A stretch of 64,000 bases of DNA from Bacillus_BD oryzisoli_A (GCF_043641075.1 NZ_JBHZRC010000001.1:558001-622000), one strand, 5' to 3'; positions 1 to 8,272 are shown, counted from the first letter of the stretch. Translations and numbers: made by a program. The notes: generated by a model from the sequence alone, not told the origin.

Positions 1-2
1 TG

Positions 3-191
3 CTTGGTGGAACCTCTTTTAAAGGTGGAGAAGGGACAGTCATTGGTACTACTTTAGGTGTACTATTTATTGGAGTCCTTCAAAATGGCTTGAGTCTATC
101 CGGTATCTCCTCATACTGGCAGGAGGTCATCACAGGAGGAATCCTCATTTTTGCGATTTTATTAAACTATTTTAAAGCCAAACAAACTTAA
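3..191 (+). CDS. C-terminal end of a sugar-type ABC transporter permease (partial)
   Basis: The window opens inside a reading frame that ends at the TAA at 189-191. About 62 residues are visible, with glycine-rich membrane text (VIGTTLGVLFIGVLQNGL) followed by a last hydrophobic helix and a short basic tail. This is the typical end of BPD_transp_2 permeases such as RbsC, which form the membrane channel of ribose-type uptake systems. The partners lie outside the window. Family assignment is by recognition of this short tail, so the substrate is unknown. Confidence 0.7.
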   Translation, partial: LGGTSFKGGEGTVIGTTLGVLFIGVLQNGLSLSGISSYWQEVITGGILIFAILLNYFKAKQT

Positions 192-232
192 AACTGGACG
201 AGACTCCTTTATTTGGATAAAGACAATAAATT

Positions 233-260
233 AAAACACGTTATCTATAACGTGTTTTTT
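233..260 (+). terminator. Intrinsic terminator of the partial ABC permease operon
   Basis: A perfect 12-bp stem (AAAACACGTTAT / ATAACGTGTTTT) with a 2-nt loop runs into T residues, about 40 nt after the permease stop codon. It closes the upstream operon. Confidence 0.85.
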
Positions 261-354
261 CTCTGCATATGATATGATTAAATTCCTATTGAGAATGAAA
301 GACTCTGCCCAATAAGACTGTTATAATAATCTAAAAATTTATAATTAAATGTTA

Positions 355-383
355 TTGACAACATATTTGAAATCTGATAATTT
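355..383 (+). promoter_or_regulatory. Candidate sigma-A promoter ahead of the tct region
   Basis: A perfect -35 TTGACA (355-360) is followed after 17 nt by TAATTT (378-383), a weak -10. It lies before the hairpin at 434-479 and the decayed regulator, so it may be the original promoter of that regulator and now the best visible promoter for the transporter operon. Confidence 0.45.
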
Positions 384-433
384 AAATACAAACTAAATGG
401 ATAGGAATAATACAAGTTCGATCAGACCACTGA

Positions 434-479
434 AGACCTTGAAACGTTTGAGATATTCAAGCGTTCAGGGTCTTTTTTG
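434..479 (+). terminator. Long hairpin with T-tract between promoter and tct operon
   Basis: An imperfect stem of about 17 bp (AGACCTTGAAACGTTTGA against TCAAGCGTTCAGGGTCT) is followed by TTTTTT. It has the form of an intrinsic terminator or attenuator. It sits between the promoter at 355-383 and the transporter genes, so it could limit read-through into them. Confidence 0.55.
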
Positions 480-560
480 TTTTAAAAAGGTTGTATACGT
501 TCCTAATTAATTGGTTGGACCATTGGGTGTTCCCACCAAAATACAAATGATAAGGAGTGA

Positions 561-710
561 AGGGAGCTGTTATACCACTTATACATAGAGCATTTTGAAA
601 TTAGTGAAATGATTAAACTACGAGAAGTTAGCAAAGCACGAACAGCAATGGAGAACCACTTGATTAGTGTCGAAAGAACTTTAAAAACAAGGGAGGAAAG
701 AAGCAAATGA
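561..710 (+). pseudogene. Remnant of a GntR-family (FCD domain) regulator
   Basis: An open frame without a good start encodes about 49 residues ending SKARTAMENHLISVERTLK and so on, and its TGA (708-710) overlaps the ATG of the next gene. The spacing of A, M and H in 'KARTAMENHL' resembles the last helix of FCD ligand domains (pattern 'A..AM..HL'). The first ~180 residues expected for such a regulator, including the DNA-binding part, are absent and the frame is stopped at 558-560. A regulator next to a Tct transporter is a common arrangement. I read this as a deletion remnant; a small real protein starting at an internal ATG is the alternative. Confidence 0.5.
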
Positions 711-1168
711 CTGCTAAGTTAATATCGGAGAAAAAAATAGGTGGATTTATCACTGTCCTGTTTGGATTTCTTTCCTTACATGAAGCAAAAAGACTCTATC
801 CTTTCAGCAAAAATATATTAACAGGAGATCATATTTTTCCGGTTTTTATTGGTGTTCTACTTTTGTTATTTGGGATTAGTTTATTATTTGAACAAATAAA
901 TGAAGGGCCTAAAGCTGATATCCCAAAAGGAGAAACTAGATTTATCTTAATTTCTTGCATTAGCATCTTGTTTATTTATTGCTTTTTCATCACAATCCTT
1001 GGATATGCCTGTAGTACATTCATCATATCTGCTTTCTTACTAAAAGTGATCGGACACTATCGTTGGAATTTTTCTCTTTTACTAGGAGGGGTACTGACGG
1101 CTGTTATTTATTTTCTATTCATTGTCTTATTAAAAACACCGCTACCAAGTGGATATTTTACATTTTAG
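707..1168 (+). CDS. tctB: Tripartite tricarboxylate transporter, small membrane subunit TctB
   Basis: 153 residues with four predicted membrane helices (around 13-30, 42-60, 83-103 and 110-145), the usual size and topology of the small TctB subunit. TctB works with the large TctA channel subunit and an extracytoplasmic TctC binding protein to import carboxylates using an ion gradient. The start is preceded by GGGAGGAAAG. TctA follows after 17 nt. TctB sequences are poorly conserved, so the identification leans on size, helices and position. Confidence 0.8.
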   Translation: MTAKLISEKKIGGFITVLFGFLSLHEAKRLYPFSKNILTGDHIFPVFIGVLLLLFGISLLFEQINEGPKADIPKGETRFILISCISILFIYCFFITILGYACSTFIISAFLLKVIGHYRWNFSLLLGGVLTAVIYFLFIVLLKTPLPSGYFTF

Positions 1169-1185
1169 AAAGAAGGCAGCAAAAT

Positions 1186-2703
1186 ATGGAATCATTTTTG
1201 GCTTTGTTAAATGGCTTCAGTGAAGTAATCACACCTTTCAATCTGTTGATCGTATTGCTGGGTTCTCTGCTCGGAACTTTAGTCGGCGTTCTTCCCGGTT
1301 TGGGACCAACATCTGCGATTGCCATTCTTTTGCCGGTCACTACAATTCTGAGTCCAGTTCAAGGTTTGATGATGATGGCAGGTATTTATTACGGAGCGAT
1401 GTATGGCGGCTCAACTACTGCAATTCTCATGAATATTCCTGGTGAATCGTCATCTGTACCAACCACATTAGACGGTTACCCGCTTGCTAAGCAGGGTAGA
1501 GCAGGTGCTGCCCTTGGCATAGCGGCAATAGGCTCTTTTATTGCGGGCATAATCGGACTGGTTGGGCTAGTTCTTTTTACTCCCTTTTTGGCCGACCAAG
1601 CACTGAAATTTGGTCCGCCGGAATATTTCACAATTATGCTACTGGCTTTATTGGTCCTTTTTAATTTAACTGGCTTCTCTTTTAATAAATCAGTCATTAT
1701 GGGGTTGTTTGGCTTCTTATTTTCGATGGTCGGCATCGGGATGACGTCAGGAGTACCAAGATTTGACTTTGGCTTCAGTTTCTTAAGTGGCGGCTTCGAA
1801 ATGGTTAGTATCATCATCGGCTTATTTGCGATTACAGAAATTTTAAAGGGACTCGAGGAAAAACGCAAGTCCATCCAACAGGTGAAGATTTCAGGGATTT
1901 ACCCGAACAGCCAAGATTTAAAACAGAGTAAATTATCGATTTTAAGAGGCAGCTTGCTTGGTTTTTTTCTTGGGATTTTACCTGGAGTATCCGCAACCAT
2001 TACAGCATTTTTATCTTACGATTTAGAAAAAAAGCTGTCTAAGCACCCCGAGAAATTTGGAAAGGGTGCCATCGAAGGCGTTGCCGGGCCTGAGTCCGCT
2101 AACAACGCAACCAGCTCGGGCGGATTTATTCCCTTGCTTGCATTAGGTATACCGGCATCACCGCCGCTAGCTGTTTTATTAGCAGCACTTATGATCTATG
2201 GTTTGACACCGGGCCCCATGCTATTTGAACAAAACAGTCAGGTTGTTTGGACCGTAATTGCAAGTATGTTTATAGGAAATATTATACTTTTAATCTTAAA
2301 TCTGCCTTTAGTAGGATTATGGGCAAAACTAACAAATGTGCCTTTTGGAATTTTAGCTCCTATTATTCTTTTAATTAGTATCTTTGGTGCCTTTACTGTC
2401 AGAAACAGTATGTTCGACGTCGTTGTTGCCGTTATTTTCGGGGTGTTGGGTTATTTTTTCCACAAATATCAATGGCCTATTATTCCATTTATCCTTTGCA
2501 TCGTGTTAGGTCCAAAAATAGAAAGAAATTTTATCCAATCACTAGAAATGGCAGCTGGGAACCCCTTGATTTTTGTACAGCGTCCGATTTCATTAATTAT
2601 TTTAGTCACCGCTGTAATGATTTTAATTCTATCGATAATTCTTGTGAAAAGAACGAAAAAAAGAGTCCTACAAGAAACTGGAGACCAAATGGAATTTTCC
2701 TAA
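1186..2703 (+). CDS. tctA: Tripartite tricarboxylate transporter, large membrane subunit TctA
   Basis: 505 residues when started at the ATG at 1186 (MESFLALLNGF); a longer in-frame reading overlaps tctB and is less likely. The glycine/proline-rich stretch LVGVLPGLGPTSAIAILLPV near residue 30 and the second copy around ILPGVSATITAF are hallmarks of the TctA family, together with about twelve membrane helices. TctA forms the permeation path. It is the second gene of the tctB-tctA-tctC operon and is followed by a 21-nt gap. The Shine-Dalgarno is weak (GAAGG), which suggests translational coupling to tctB. Confidence 0.92.
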   Translation: MESFLALLNGFSEVITPFNLLIVLLGSLLGTLVGVLPGLGPTSAIAILLPVTTILSPVQGLMMMAGIYYGAMYGGSTTAILMNIPGESSSVPTTLDGYPLAKQGRAGAALGIAAIGSFIAGIIGLVGLVLFTPFLADQALKFGPPEYFTIMLLALLVLFNLTGFSFNKSVIMGLFGFLFSMVGIGMTSGVPRFDFGFSFLSGGFEMVSIIIGLFAITEILKGLEEKRKSIQQVKISGIYPNSQDLKQSKLSILRGSLLGFFLGILPGVSATITAFLSYDLEKKLSKHPEKFGKGAIEGVAGPESANNATSSGGFIPLLALGIPASPPLAVLLAALMIYGLTPGPMLFEQNSQVVWTVIASMFIGNIILLILNLPLVGLWAKLTNVPFGILAPIILLISIFGAFTVRNSMFDVVVAVIFGVLGYFFHKYQWPIIPFILCIVLGPKIERNFIQSLEMAAGNPLIFVQRPISLIILVTAVMILILSIILVKRTKKRVLQETGDQMEFS

Positions 2704-2727
2704 ATAAATGATTTTGGAGGGTATATG

Positions 2728-3759
2728 ATGAAAAAGCTTTTTGCACTTTCGTTTGCAGTACTGTTATTAGTCGGGATCCTTCTTACCGGATGCACAACAA
2801 ACACTAAAAGTAATTCAGAAAAGAAAGAAAACGAGGAGAAAAAGACAAGCGCTGATTATCCAACCAGACAAATTGAGTTAGTTGTCCCTTTTGCAGCTGG
2901 AGGCGGTGTGGATTTAGCAGCACGCTCTGTAGCTGACTATTTAAGTCAAGAGTGGGGACAGCCAATTGTCGTAACAAACAAGCCAGGTGGAGGAGGAATC
3001 ATTGGTGCCCAATATGCCTTAAAAGAGGCTAACCCTGATGGATATACAGTTCTGGCAAATAACGTATCAACCACTACTATGTATGAAGCAGGAACGACAA
3101 AGCCTGTTGTTTCGAATATGGAAAATAAATTTGCAGCCCGTATTGCTGCTGGTACCCCTGCTTATGCGGTAAAGGCTGATGCTGAATGGGACACATTTGA
3201 AGAATTTTCAGAATGGGTCAAGAAGAATCCCGAAAAATTAACATGGGCAAGTGTTGGCCCTGCCGGTTTTTCATCCTTTGTGGCTGCACAATGGTTTGAA
3301 TCACTTGGGATCGATTTTAATAAAACACAAATGGTGTCATCTGAAGGTACCTCTGACTCGGCCGCGAAGTTAGCAGGAGGACATGTTGTATTGGCCATTC
3401 ATACTGTTGGGGAGCTAGCTCCGCTTGTAGAAGCAGGAAAGATTAAATTGCTTGCGGTTCAATCGCCTGAACAAAGCCCTCTTTTCCCAGATGTTCCAAC
3501 TACACAAGAAGCTGGATTTGACGGCTTAACGATTAAATGGTGGACTGGATTATCTTTCCCGGCAGATACACCTGATGAAATTATTCAAAAATGGGAGAAA
3601 GCAGTAGAAAAAATGGAAAAGGATGAAACGTTTTTACAGCAATTAGAAAAAATTAAGCTAGACCCAGCCTATCTAAATTCAGACGATTTCACGAAAGAGG
3701 TTGAAAAGGAGACAAAAGAATTAACAAAATTGGCGGAAGATACAGGAATTCGGAAGTGA
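2728..3759 (+). CDS. tctC: Tripartite tricarboxylate transporter substrate-binding lipoprotein TctC
   Basis: 343 residues. An N-terminal signal with lipobox LLTGC places the lipidated cysteine at about residue 22, so the protein is tethered outside the membrane. The mature part starts after a Lys/Glu-rich linker with YPTRQIELVVPFAAGGGVD, the typical first strand and substrate loop of Bug/TctC receptors. Two ATGs (2725, 2728) are adjacent; GGAGG at 2716-2720 favours the second by spacing. Substrates of this family include citrate, other carboxylates and aromatic acids; the sequence does not reveal which one. Confidence 0.93.
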   Translation: MKKLFALSFAVLLLVGILLTGCTTNTKSNSEKKENEEKKTSADYPTRQIELVVPFAAGGGVDLAARSVADYLSQEWGQPIVVTNKPGGGGIIGAQYALKEANPDGYTVLANNVSTTTMYEAGTTKPVVSNMENKFAARIAAGTPAYAVKADAEWDTFEEFSEWVKKNPEKLTWASVGPAGFSSFVAAQWFESLGIDFNKTQMVSSEGTSDSAAKLAGGHVVLAIHTVGELAPLVEAGKIKLLAVQSPEQSPLFPDVPTTQEAGFDGLTIKWWTGLSFPADTPDEIIQKWEKAVEKMEKDETFLQQLEKIKLDPAYLNSDDFTKEVEKETKELTKLAEDTGIRK

Positions 3760-3784
3760 AAAATAATAGGAATGAGGGATTACA

Positions 3785-5143
3785 ATGACAAAACGTAATA
3801 GGGAAATAAAATTAGGAGCCTTTTTTCAAATACCTGGACATCAGATTGGCGCTTGGAGGCATCCGAAAGCGGCGGCTGATCAGGTAATGAATTTTCAGTT
3901 TATTAAAAAATTAGCCCAAACGGCTGAACGCGGAAAGTTTGATATGCTCTTTCTTGCGGATCATAGTGCGGTTAAATTTACAGATAAACTGGCACTTGAG
4001 CAAAGTGTTAATACCTCTTTTGAGCCTTTTACATTATTATCTGCCCTTTCAACTGTGACTGAGAACATTGGACTCGTAGGTACTGTATCCACTACTTATA
4101 ATGAACCTTTTCATGTGGCAAGGAGATTTTCATCACTTGATCATATAAGTAACGGGCGTGCTGGCTGGAATGTAGTGACATCATACCAGGAAGAAGAAGC
4201 ACGAAACTTTAATCTGGAAAAGCAACTTTTGCATTCAACACGCTATCAACGGGCTGAAGAGTTCGTGGATGTAGTCAAAAAACTATGGGACAGCTGGGAA
4301 GATGATGCGCTTGTTTTCGATAAGGAATCAGCTAAATTTGCTGACTCCTCTAAAATGCATGAGATTAACCATAAAGGGGAATGGTTCACCGTTGCTGGTC
4401 CATTAAATATTTCCCGCCCCATTCAAGGGCATCCAGTAGTGGTGGAAGCAGGTGCATCTGAAGCGGGGATGGAGCTTGCAGCACGTACGGCAGAAGTCGT
4501 TTTCACAGCTTGGCAAACACTCGAGGAAGCTAAGGATTTCTATCGTGATTTAAAGGATAGAATGGGTAAATACGGACGTTCTCCAGAAGAGCTTAAGATT
4601 ATGCCGGGGATATATCCTGTTATTGGGAGAACGGTGGAGGAAGCTGATGAAAATCAAAAGCTTCTAAATAACTTGATCCCTGAAGAAGCAGGGGTAGCTC
4701 TTTTATCGAGAATGATTGGTTTTGACTTATCTGGTTATGATGTTGATGGTCAATTTCCAGATGTGACGGTAGAAAAAGTGAATGCTGGAAAAAGTCGTTT
4801 TCAGTTAATAAAGGATAAGGCAGATAGGGAAGGCTTGACTATCCGACAGTTGTATCAACAGATAGCAGGTGCTCGCGGACACCGTGAAATCAAAGGGACA
4901 CCTGAGCAAATTGCTGATCAAATGCAAGAATGGTTTGAAAATGGAGCAGCAGACGGCTTTAATGTAATGCCTCCTTACTTTCCGGGAGGATTGGATGACT
5001 TTGTGGATCTTGTCATTCCGATTTTACAGAAACGAGGATTGTTCAGAATTGAATATACAGGAAAAACCTTAAGAGAGAATTTAGGTTTAAAACGGCCGGC
5101 AAATACACTAGTAGAAGGGAAGAATTTTGTTCAAATTAATTAA
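3785..5143 (+). CDS. FMN-dependent monooxygenase of the NtaA/SnaA/DszA family
   Basis: 452 residues with the luciferase-like barrel of the NtaA/SnaA/SoxA group: an early KLGAFFQIPGHQIGAWR-type strand, GRAGWNVVTS, and the long insertion typical of this clade. Such enzymes use FMNH2 supplied by a separate reductase to oxidise substrates such as nitrilotriacetate, EDTA or dibenzothiophene sulfone. It lies 25 nt after tctC, so it is probably the last gene of the transporter operon and may attack the imported compound. No flavin reductase is encoded nearby; the IS element follows directly. Exact substrate unknown. Confidence 0.85.
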   Translation: MTKRNREIKLGAFFQIPGHQIGAWRHPKAAADQVMNFQFIKKLAQTAERGKFDMLFLADHSAVKFTDKLALEQSVNTSFEPFTLLSALSTVTENIGLVGTVSTTYNEPFHVARRFSSLDHISNGRAGWNVVTSYQEEEARNFNLEKQLLHSTRYQRAEEFVDVVKKLWDSWEDDALVFDKESAKFADSSKMHEINHKGEWFTVAGPLNISRPIQGHPVVVEAGASEAGMELAARTAEVVFTAWQTLEEAKDFYRDLKDRMGKYGRSPEELKIMPGIYPVIGRTVEEADENQKLLNNLIPEEAGVALLSRMIGFDLSGYDVDGQFPDVTVEKVNAGKSRFQLIKDKADREGLTIRQLYQQIAGARGHREIKGTPEQIADQMQEWFENGAADGFNVMPPYFPGGLDDFVDLVIPILQKRGLFRIEYTGKTLRENLGLKRPANTLVEGKNFVQIN

Positions 5144-5236
5144 AATAATAGTTGGAAATATAGAGATCATTACTTTAAATAAGGAGTGATGCAAATGAGA
5201 AATTCTCTCGCGAAGGTGCGAAAAAAACGAAAAACT

Positions 5237-5253
5237 AATAGAAAAAACCCGTC
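5237..5253 (+). terminator. Left arm of a terminator split by an insertion sequence
   Basis: AATAGAAAAAACCCGTC is the exact reverse complement of 6550-6566. Before insertion the two arms formed a bidirectional intrinsic terminator between the convergent monooxygenase and TerC genes, with CTTT at the loop. The same kind of terminator sequence is intact at 8942-8986. Confidence 0.8.
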
Positions 5254-5341
5254 TTTTAGACTAACCTACTGATATGAGACACTATAAAACACCCTCGAAA
5301 TGGTACACTTATTAAAAGTACTAATTCGGAGGTGTTTTTGC

Positions 5342-5659
5342 GTGGGCAAAAACGTTTATTCAAGTGAAACAAAGTGGGCAGTAGTAAAGGATAAAATGAG
5401 TGGGCAGTTTACAAATCAAGAAATTATGAAAAAGTATGGGATAAAAAATGTATCCCAAATTAAGACATGGATGAAATGGTATCGTGAAAATCAAGTAAAC
5501 AGATTTAATCAGCCGATTGGTAAACAGTACACCTATGGACATGGGCCGGATTCTCAAAGTGCCGAAGAAAAGAAAGAGAGTCAAATTACACATTTAAAAA
5601 TGGAGAATGAAATCTTAAAAAAGTATTTGGAGATCGAAAAGGAGTTGAGAAAGAAGTAG
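5342..5659 (+). CDS. IS3-family transposase OrfA (helix-turn-helix)
   Basis: 105 residues from a GTG at 5342, chosen because GGAGG lies nine bases upstream; a longer in-frame ATG at 5300 has no site. The first ~60 residues (SSETKWAVVKDKMSGQFTNQ onward) form the HTH_Tnp_1 domain that binds the IS ends, followed by a coiled-coil-like segment rich in Lys and Glu. The C-terminus contains the A AAA AAG heptamer at 5617-5623 where ribosomes can slip by -1 into orfB to give the OrfAB transposase. Confidence 0.85.
   Translation: MGKNVYSSETKWAVVKDKMSGQFTNQEIMKKYGIKNVSQIKTWMKWYRENQVNRFNQPIGKQYTYGHGPDSQSAEEKKESQITHLKMENEILKKYLEIEKELRKK
5617..5623 (+). promoter_or_regulatory. Slippery heptamer for programmed -1 frameshift in IS3 transposase
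   Basis: A AAA AAG is in the correct phase of orfA (codons AAA 5618-5620, AAG 5621-5623). A -1 slip continues in the orfB frame through GVEKEVVLLVHRLRKKYTVT without a stop. This is the standard IS3-family expression mechanism. Confidence 0.7.
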
Positions 5660-6504
5660 TTCTCCTGTTAGTACATAGGTTACGTAAAAAGTATACCGTT
5701 ACAGCTATTTTAGCAGCTTTAGATGTCCCCAGATCGACTTACTACCGATGGGCATCTAATCCAGAAGTCAAATTGTCCAGGTATGAAGAGACAATTATTT
5801 CACTATGTATTGAAACAAAATATCGTTATGGGCACCGAAAGATTACACAATTACTAAAACGTAAGTATCAAATAAAGCTAAATCGAAACACAGTTCAACG
5901 CATTATGCAGAAACATCATTTACAATGTCGAGTGAAACCTAAACGAAAATGGAAATCTCAAGGAGAATCGGTGATTATTGCGCCCAACCTAATACAACGT
6001 GATTTTAAGGCAGCTTTGCCTAATCAAAAGTGGGTAACGGATATCACCTACATACAGTATGGTTCTTCTACACTCTATCTATCGACCATAATAGACTTAT
6101 ACAATAATCAAATTGTGTCTTATAAGTTGTATACACATCAACAAACACCTTTAGTTATTGATACATTAATAGAAGTGTTAGAAGTAAGAGGTAACCCTAA
6201 AGGCGTTATCATACATTCGGATCAAGGCAGTGTATATACTTCATATGCATATCAAAATCTAGTAAAAGAGAAGAACTTGGTCAGTAGTATGTCAAGAAGG
6301 GGGAACTGTTGGGATAATGCAGTTATTGAATCGTTCCACTCAAATCTAAAATCAGAGGGATTCCAGTACGTGAAGTTTAATTCAATGTCTTTAGAAGCGG
6401 TCAGAGAGCAAGTGGACCAATATATAAAATATTACAATGAAGAACGTATCCAAGAAAAATTAGGCTACCACACACCATTAGAATATGGTAGCATGGCAGC
6501 CTAA
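5623..6504 (+). CDS. IS3-family transposase OrfB (DDE integrase domain, frameshift product)
   Basis: The orfB frame is open from the frameshift site; the first ATG is only at 5773, inside the conserved HTH_21 region (YRYGHRKITQLLKRKY), so most product is expected as an OrfAB fusion. Catalytic residues are visible: first Asp in WVTDITY, second in HSDQGSVYTS, and Glu in VIESFHSNLKSE with the usual spacing to the conserved Lys. Residues ending EKLGYHTPLEY match the family end. Nothing suggests inactivation. Confidence 0.88.
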   Translation, partial: VFGDRKGVEKEVVLLLVHRLRKKYTVTAILAALDVPRSTYYRWASNPEVKLSRYEETIISLCIETKYRYGHRKITQLLKRKYQIKLNRNTVQRIMQKHHLQCRVKPKRKWKSQGESVIIAPNLIQRDFKAALPNQKWVTDITYIQYGSSTLYLSTIIDLYNNQIVSYKLYTHQQTPLVIDTLIEVLEVRGNPKGVIIHSDQGSVYTSYAYQNLVKEKNLVSSMSRRGNCWDNAVIESFHSNLKSEGFQYVKFNSMSLEAVREQVDQYIKYYNEERIQEKLGYHTPLEYGSMAA

Positions 6505-6549
6505 GAAGGTGTTTTATTAATGTCTCATATGCCTAAGTCAGTCTACTTT

Positions 6550-6566
6550 GACGGGTTTTTTCTATT
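6550..6566. terminator. Right arm of the terminator split by the insertion sequence
   Basis: GACGGGTTTTTTCTATT is the reverse complement of 5237-5253. It lies 28 nt beyond the stop of the minus-strand TerC gene. See the left arm and the IS entry. Confidence 0.8.
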
Positions 6567-6593
6567 ACCTAAACACGGTAACGATTAAATTGA

Positions 6594-7304
6594 TTATTTC
6601 TCTTCGACTGTTTTTACAGGACCATGATTTTTGAAATAGCCTGCGGCAAGTACCAATACTGTTATTATTGCTAGAATTGTATAATAAACCGCTCCGTGTG
6701 GAATATTTACTAATTTATTTAAAGATTCATCTTTTAAAATCATCTCTCCGGCAGTCCATGTAAGAATTCCAGCACCTATATAGGCAATCCAAGTATATTT
6801 TTCCATAAGCATTACAATAAACTTTGAGCCAAATATCATAATCGGGATACTAACAAGTACACCCAGCGCAATCATTCCGATATGTCCATGTGCTGCTCCT
6901 GCTAAAGCCACCACATTATCCAAACTCATCACAGCATCTGCAATAATAATGGTTTGAACAGCTTTAAACAGGCTATTATATGACTTAATCGTATTGTCTC
7001 CTTCATCTTCAACCAATACTTTGTACGCTATCCAAAGTAGAAGGATACCGCCAAAAATGTTGACGTATGGTATTTGCAGTAGGTAAACAATTATGGTTGC
7101 AAATCCAATTCGTAAAAGTACAGCACCTGCTGTTCCCCAGAAAATAGCTTTATTTTGTAAATGCTTTGGCAGGTTTCTTGTTGCCATCGCAATGACAACT
7201 GCATTATCTCCGGAAAGTATGATATCAATTAGTATAATTTTAAGTAAAGCTACAAGTGCTCCCGATGATACTGCAACACCAAGTGTTAGAAATAAATTTT
7301 CCAT
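6594..7304 (-). CDS. TerC-family integral membrane protein, YjbE type
   Basis: 236 residues with about seven membrane helices. The TerC signature is present twice: IILSGDNAVVIAMATR near residue 30 and IIIADAVMSLDNVVALAG near 115, with acidic residues in the membrane that are thought to bind metal. In Bacillus, TerC-family proteins export or deliver manganese to secreted enzymes. The order of motifs matches the YjbE subgroup. I looked for a yybP-ykoY manganese riboswitch in the 125-nt leader and did not recognise one. Confidence 0.88.
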   Translation of the reverse strand: MENLFLTLGVAVSSGALVALLKIILIDIILSGDNAVVIAMATRNLPKHLQNKAIFWGTAGAVLLRIGFATIIVYLLQIPYVNIFGGILLLWIAYKVLVEDEGDNTIKSYNSLFKAVQTIIIADAVMSLDNVVALAGAAHGHIGMIALGVLVSIPIMIFGSKFIVMLMEKYTWIAYIGAGILTWTAGEMILKDESLNKLVNIPHGAVYYTILAIITVLVLAAGYFKNHGPVKTVEEK

Positions 7305-7430
7305 CCTTCATTGATATCTCCTTTATATGGAATGAGGGAAGATTGTCCCATCATAAATGAAAACATCCTTATTCTTTTCATGAACAGGATCATATACCCG
7401 TTGTAAAGTTTTGGTTATTTACAACAATAC

Positions 7431-7458
7431 ATTATACAATACTTTTAGAAAATGACAA
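7431..7458 (-). promoter_or_regulatory. Sigma-A promoter for the TerC gene
   Basis: On the minus strand TTGTCA is followed after 16 nt by a perfect TATAAT. It predicts a leader of about 120 nt before the ATG, with GGAGAT as ribosome binding site near 7320. The leader contains the inverted sequence CATGAAAA...TTTTCAT. Confidence 0.65.
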
Positions 7459-7570
7459 GGTTAATAGATTGAAGGATTTCCATATTATTCAAGCGTTTTT
7501 TGATGATGATTGATATAAGCTGTTTACTTCTTCAGTCGGTAAGTACAATGGTGTACCTATTCCAGGTGAC

Positions 7571-8272
7571 CTATCCCTCTACAGAATCATCCAGCTTCAA
7601 TGGTAAAAATGCATAGTCTCCGTCTCTAATCATCTTGCATTTACGAACCGCTACAGGCTGTGTAAAAATAGGACCATCAAGTACAGTTGTATGAAATTCA
7701 CCGCCTTCTCCGCAAGGGTCAATCCCACGATCTTCAAGCTCCTTCACGTATTCATGGGTTAGTGTTCGTCCTAAATCGTCTTCTCTCATTCCTAATGATA
7801 AGTTTACTGTTACAATGATTGTTACAAATCCTAGATCGATAAAGTCCTCGACAGCTTTACGATGATCCATTCCCCATAAAGGCATCCCAAGCCTTAATCC
7901 AACTTGTTCCGCAACCTTTTCATGCCAGCAGCCATGTACAGGCATATCTAGGTCCCCAGTGACTAATGCTTCAGCACCTTGACTTTTAGCTTTTTCTAAG
8001 AGGCCAATAAATACTTTTTCATAATCTTCCCAGCTTGCTGCTGCCGAATATACCGGTAATCCAATCGATTTAGCTTGAGCAGCTATAAGCTCAGGAGGCA
8101 TGCCATGTGATCTAGAGCGTTTTCCTTTCTCCTCAAGCATTACGATTAGTCCAACAGCTTCTCCAACCTTCATGGAACGATATAAAGCGAGAGAACTATC
8201 TTTTCCTCCGCTAAAAGAAGCAATAAATTTATTCCCATGGGCACCATTTTTCCAATCCTTGAATCCTTTCAC
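7571..8272 (-). CDS. PP-loop ATPase, diphthine--ammonia ligase (MJ0570) family
   Basis: 233 residues from GTG at 8272, preceded by AAGGGTG; longer starts (ATG 8308, TTG 8329) lack a good site. The PP-loop FIASFSGGKDSSLALYRS lies near residue 15 and binds ATP; the C-terminal EFHTTVLDGPIF motif is conserved in the family. In eukaryotes and archaea homologues amidate diphthine on elongation factor 2, but bacteria have no diphthamide, so the bacterial role must differ (possibly another amidation or adenylation). It is a single gene, divergent from the stress protein. Confidence 0.8.
   Translation of the reverse strand: MKGFKDWKNGAHGNKFIASFSGGKDSSLALYRSMKVGEAVGLIVMLEEKGKRSRSHGMPPELIAAQAKSIGLPVYSAAASWEDYEKVFIGLLEKAKSQGAEALVTGDLDMPVHGCWHEKVAEQVGLRLGMPLWGMDHRKAVEDFIDLGFVTIIVTVNLSLGMREDDLGRTLTHEYVKELEDRGIDPCGEGGEFHTTVLDGPIFTQPVAVRKCKMIRDGDYAFLPLKLDDSVEG

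Larger units (their letters stand above)
5253..6549 (+). mobile_element. Complete IS3-family insertion sequence with 4-bp target duplication
   Basis: The element spans 5257-6545 (1289 bp). It begins TAGACTAACCTAC and ends as the inverted version (GTAGGTTAGTCTA-like, CTAAGTCAGTCTA), giving imperfect terminal repeats of about 38 bp that also share ATGAGACA and AAAACACC. TAGACT ends occur in IS2-like members of the IS3 family. CTTT is duplicated on both sides (5253-5256 and 6546-6549). It carries overlapping orfA and orfB joined by a slippery site. Both frames are intact, so the copy may be active. Confidence 0.92.

Noticed and set aside
503..706. Minus-strand frame of 67 codons before tctB
   Set aside because: Opposite strand of the regulator remnant; sequence is low-complexity Ser/Leu without family similarity or start signal.
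5195..5272. Short basic frame (MRNSLAKVRKKRK) with AAGGAG upstream, running into the IS element
   Set aside because: The site looks good, but the frame overlaps the terminator arm and its end is defined only by the IS insertion. Too little to call a gene.
7305..7430. yybP-ykoY manganese riboswitch expected before TerC genes
   Set aside because: The leaders of both TerC genes were read for the conserved loops; neither contains them.
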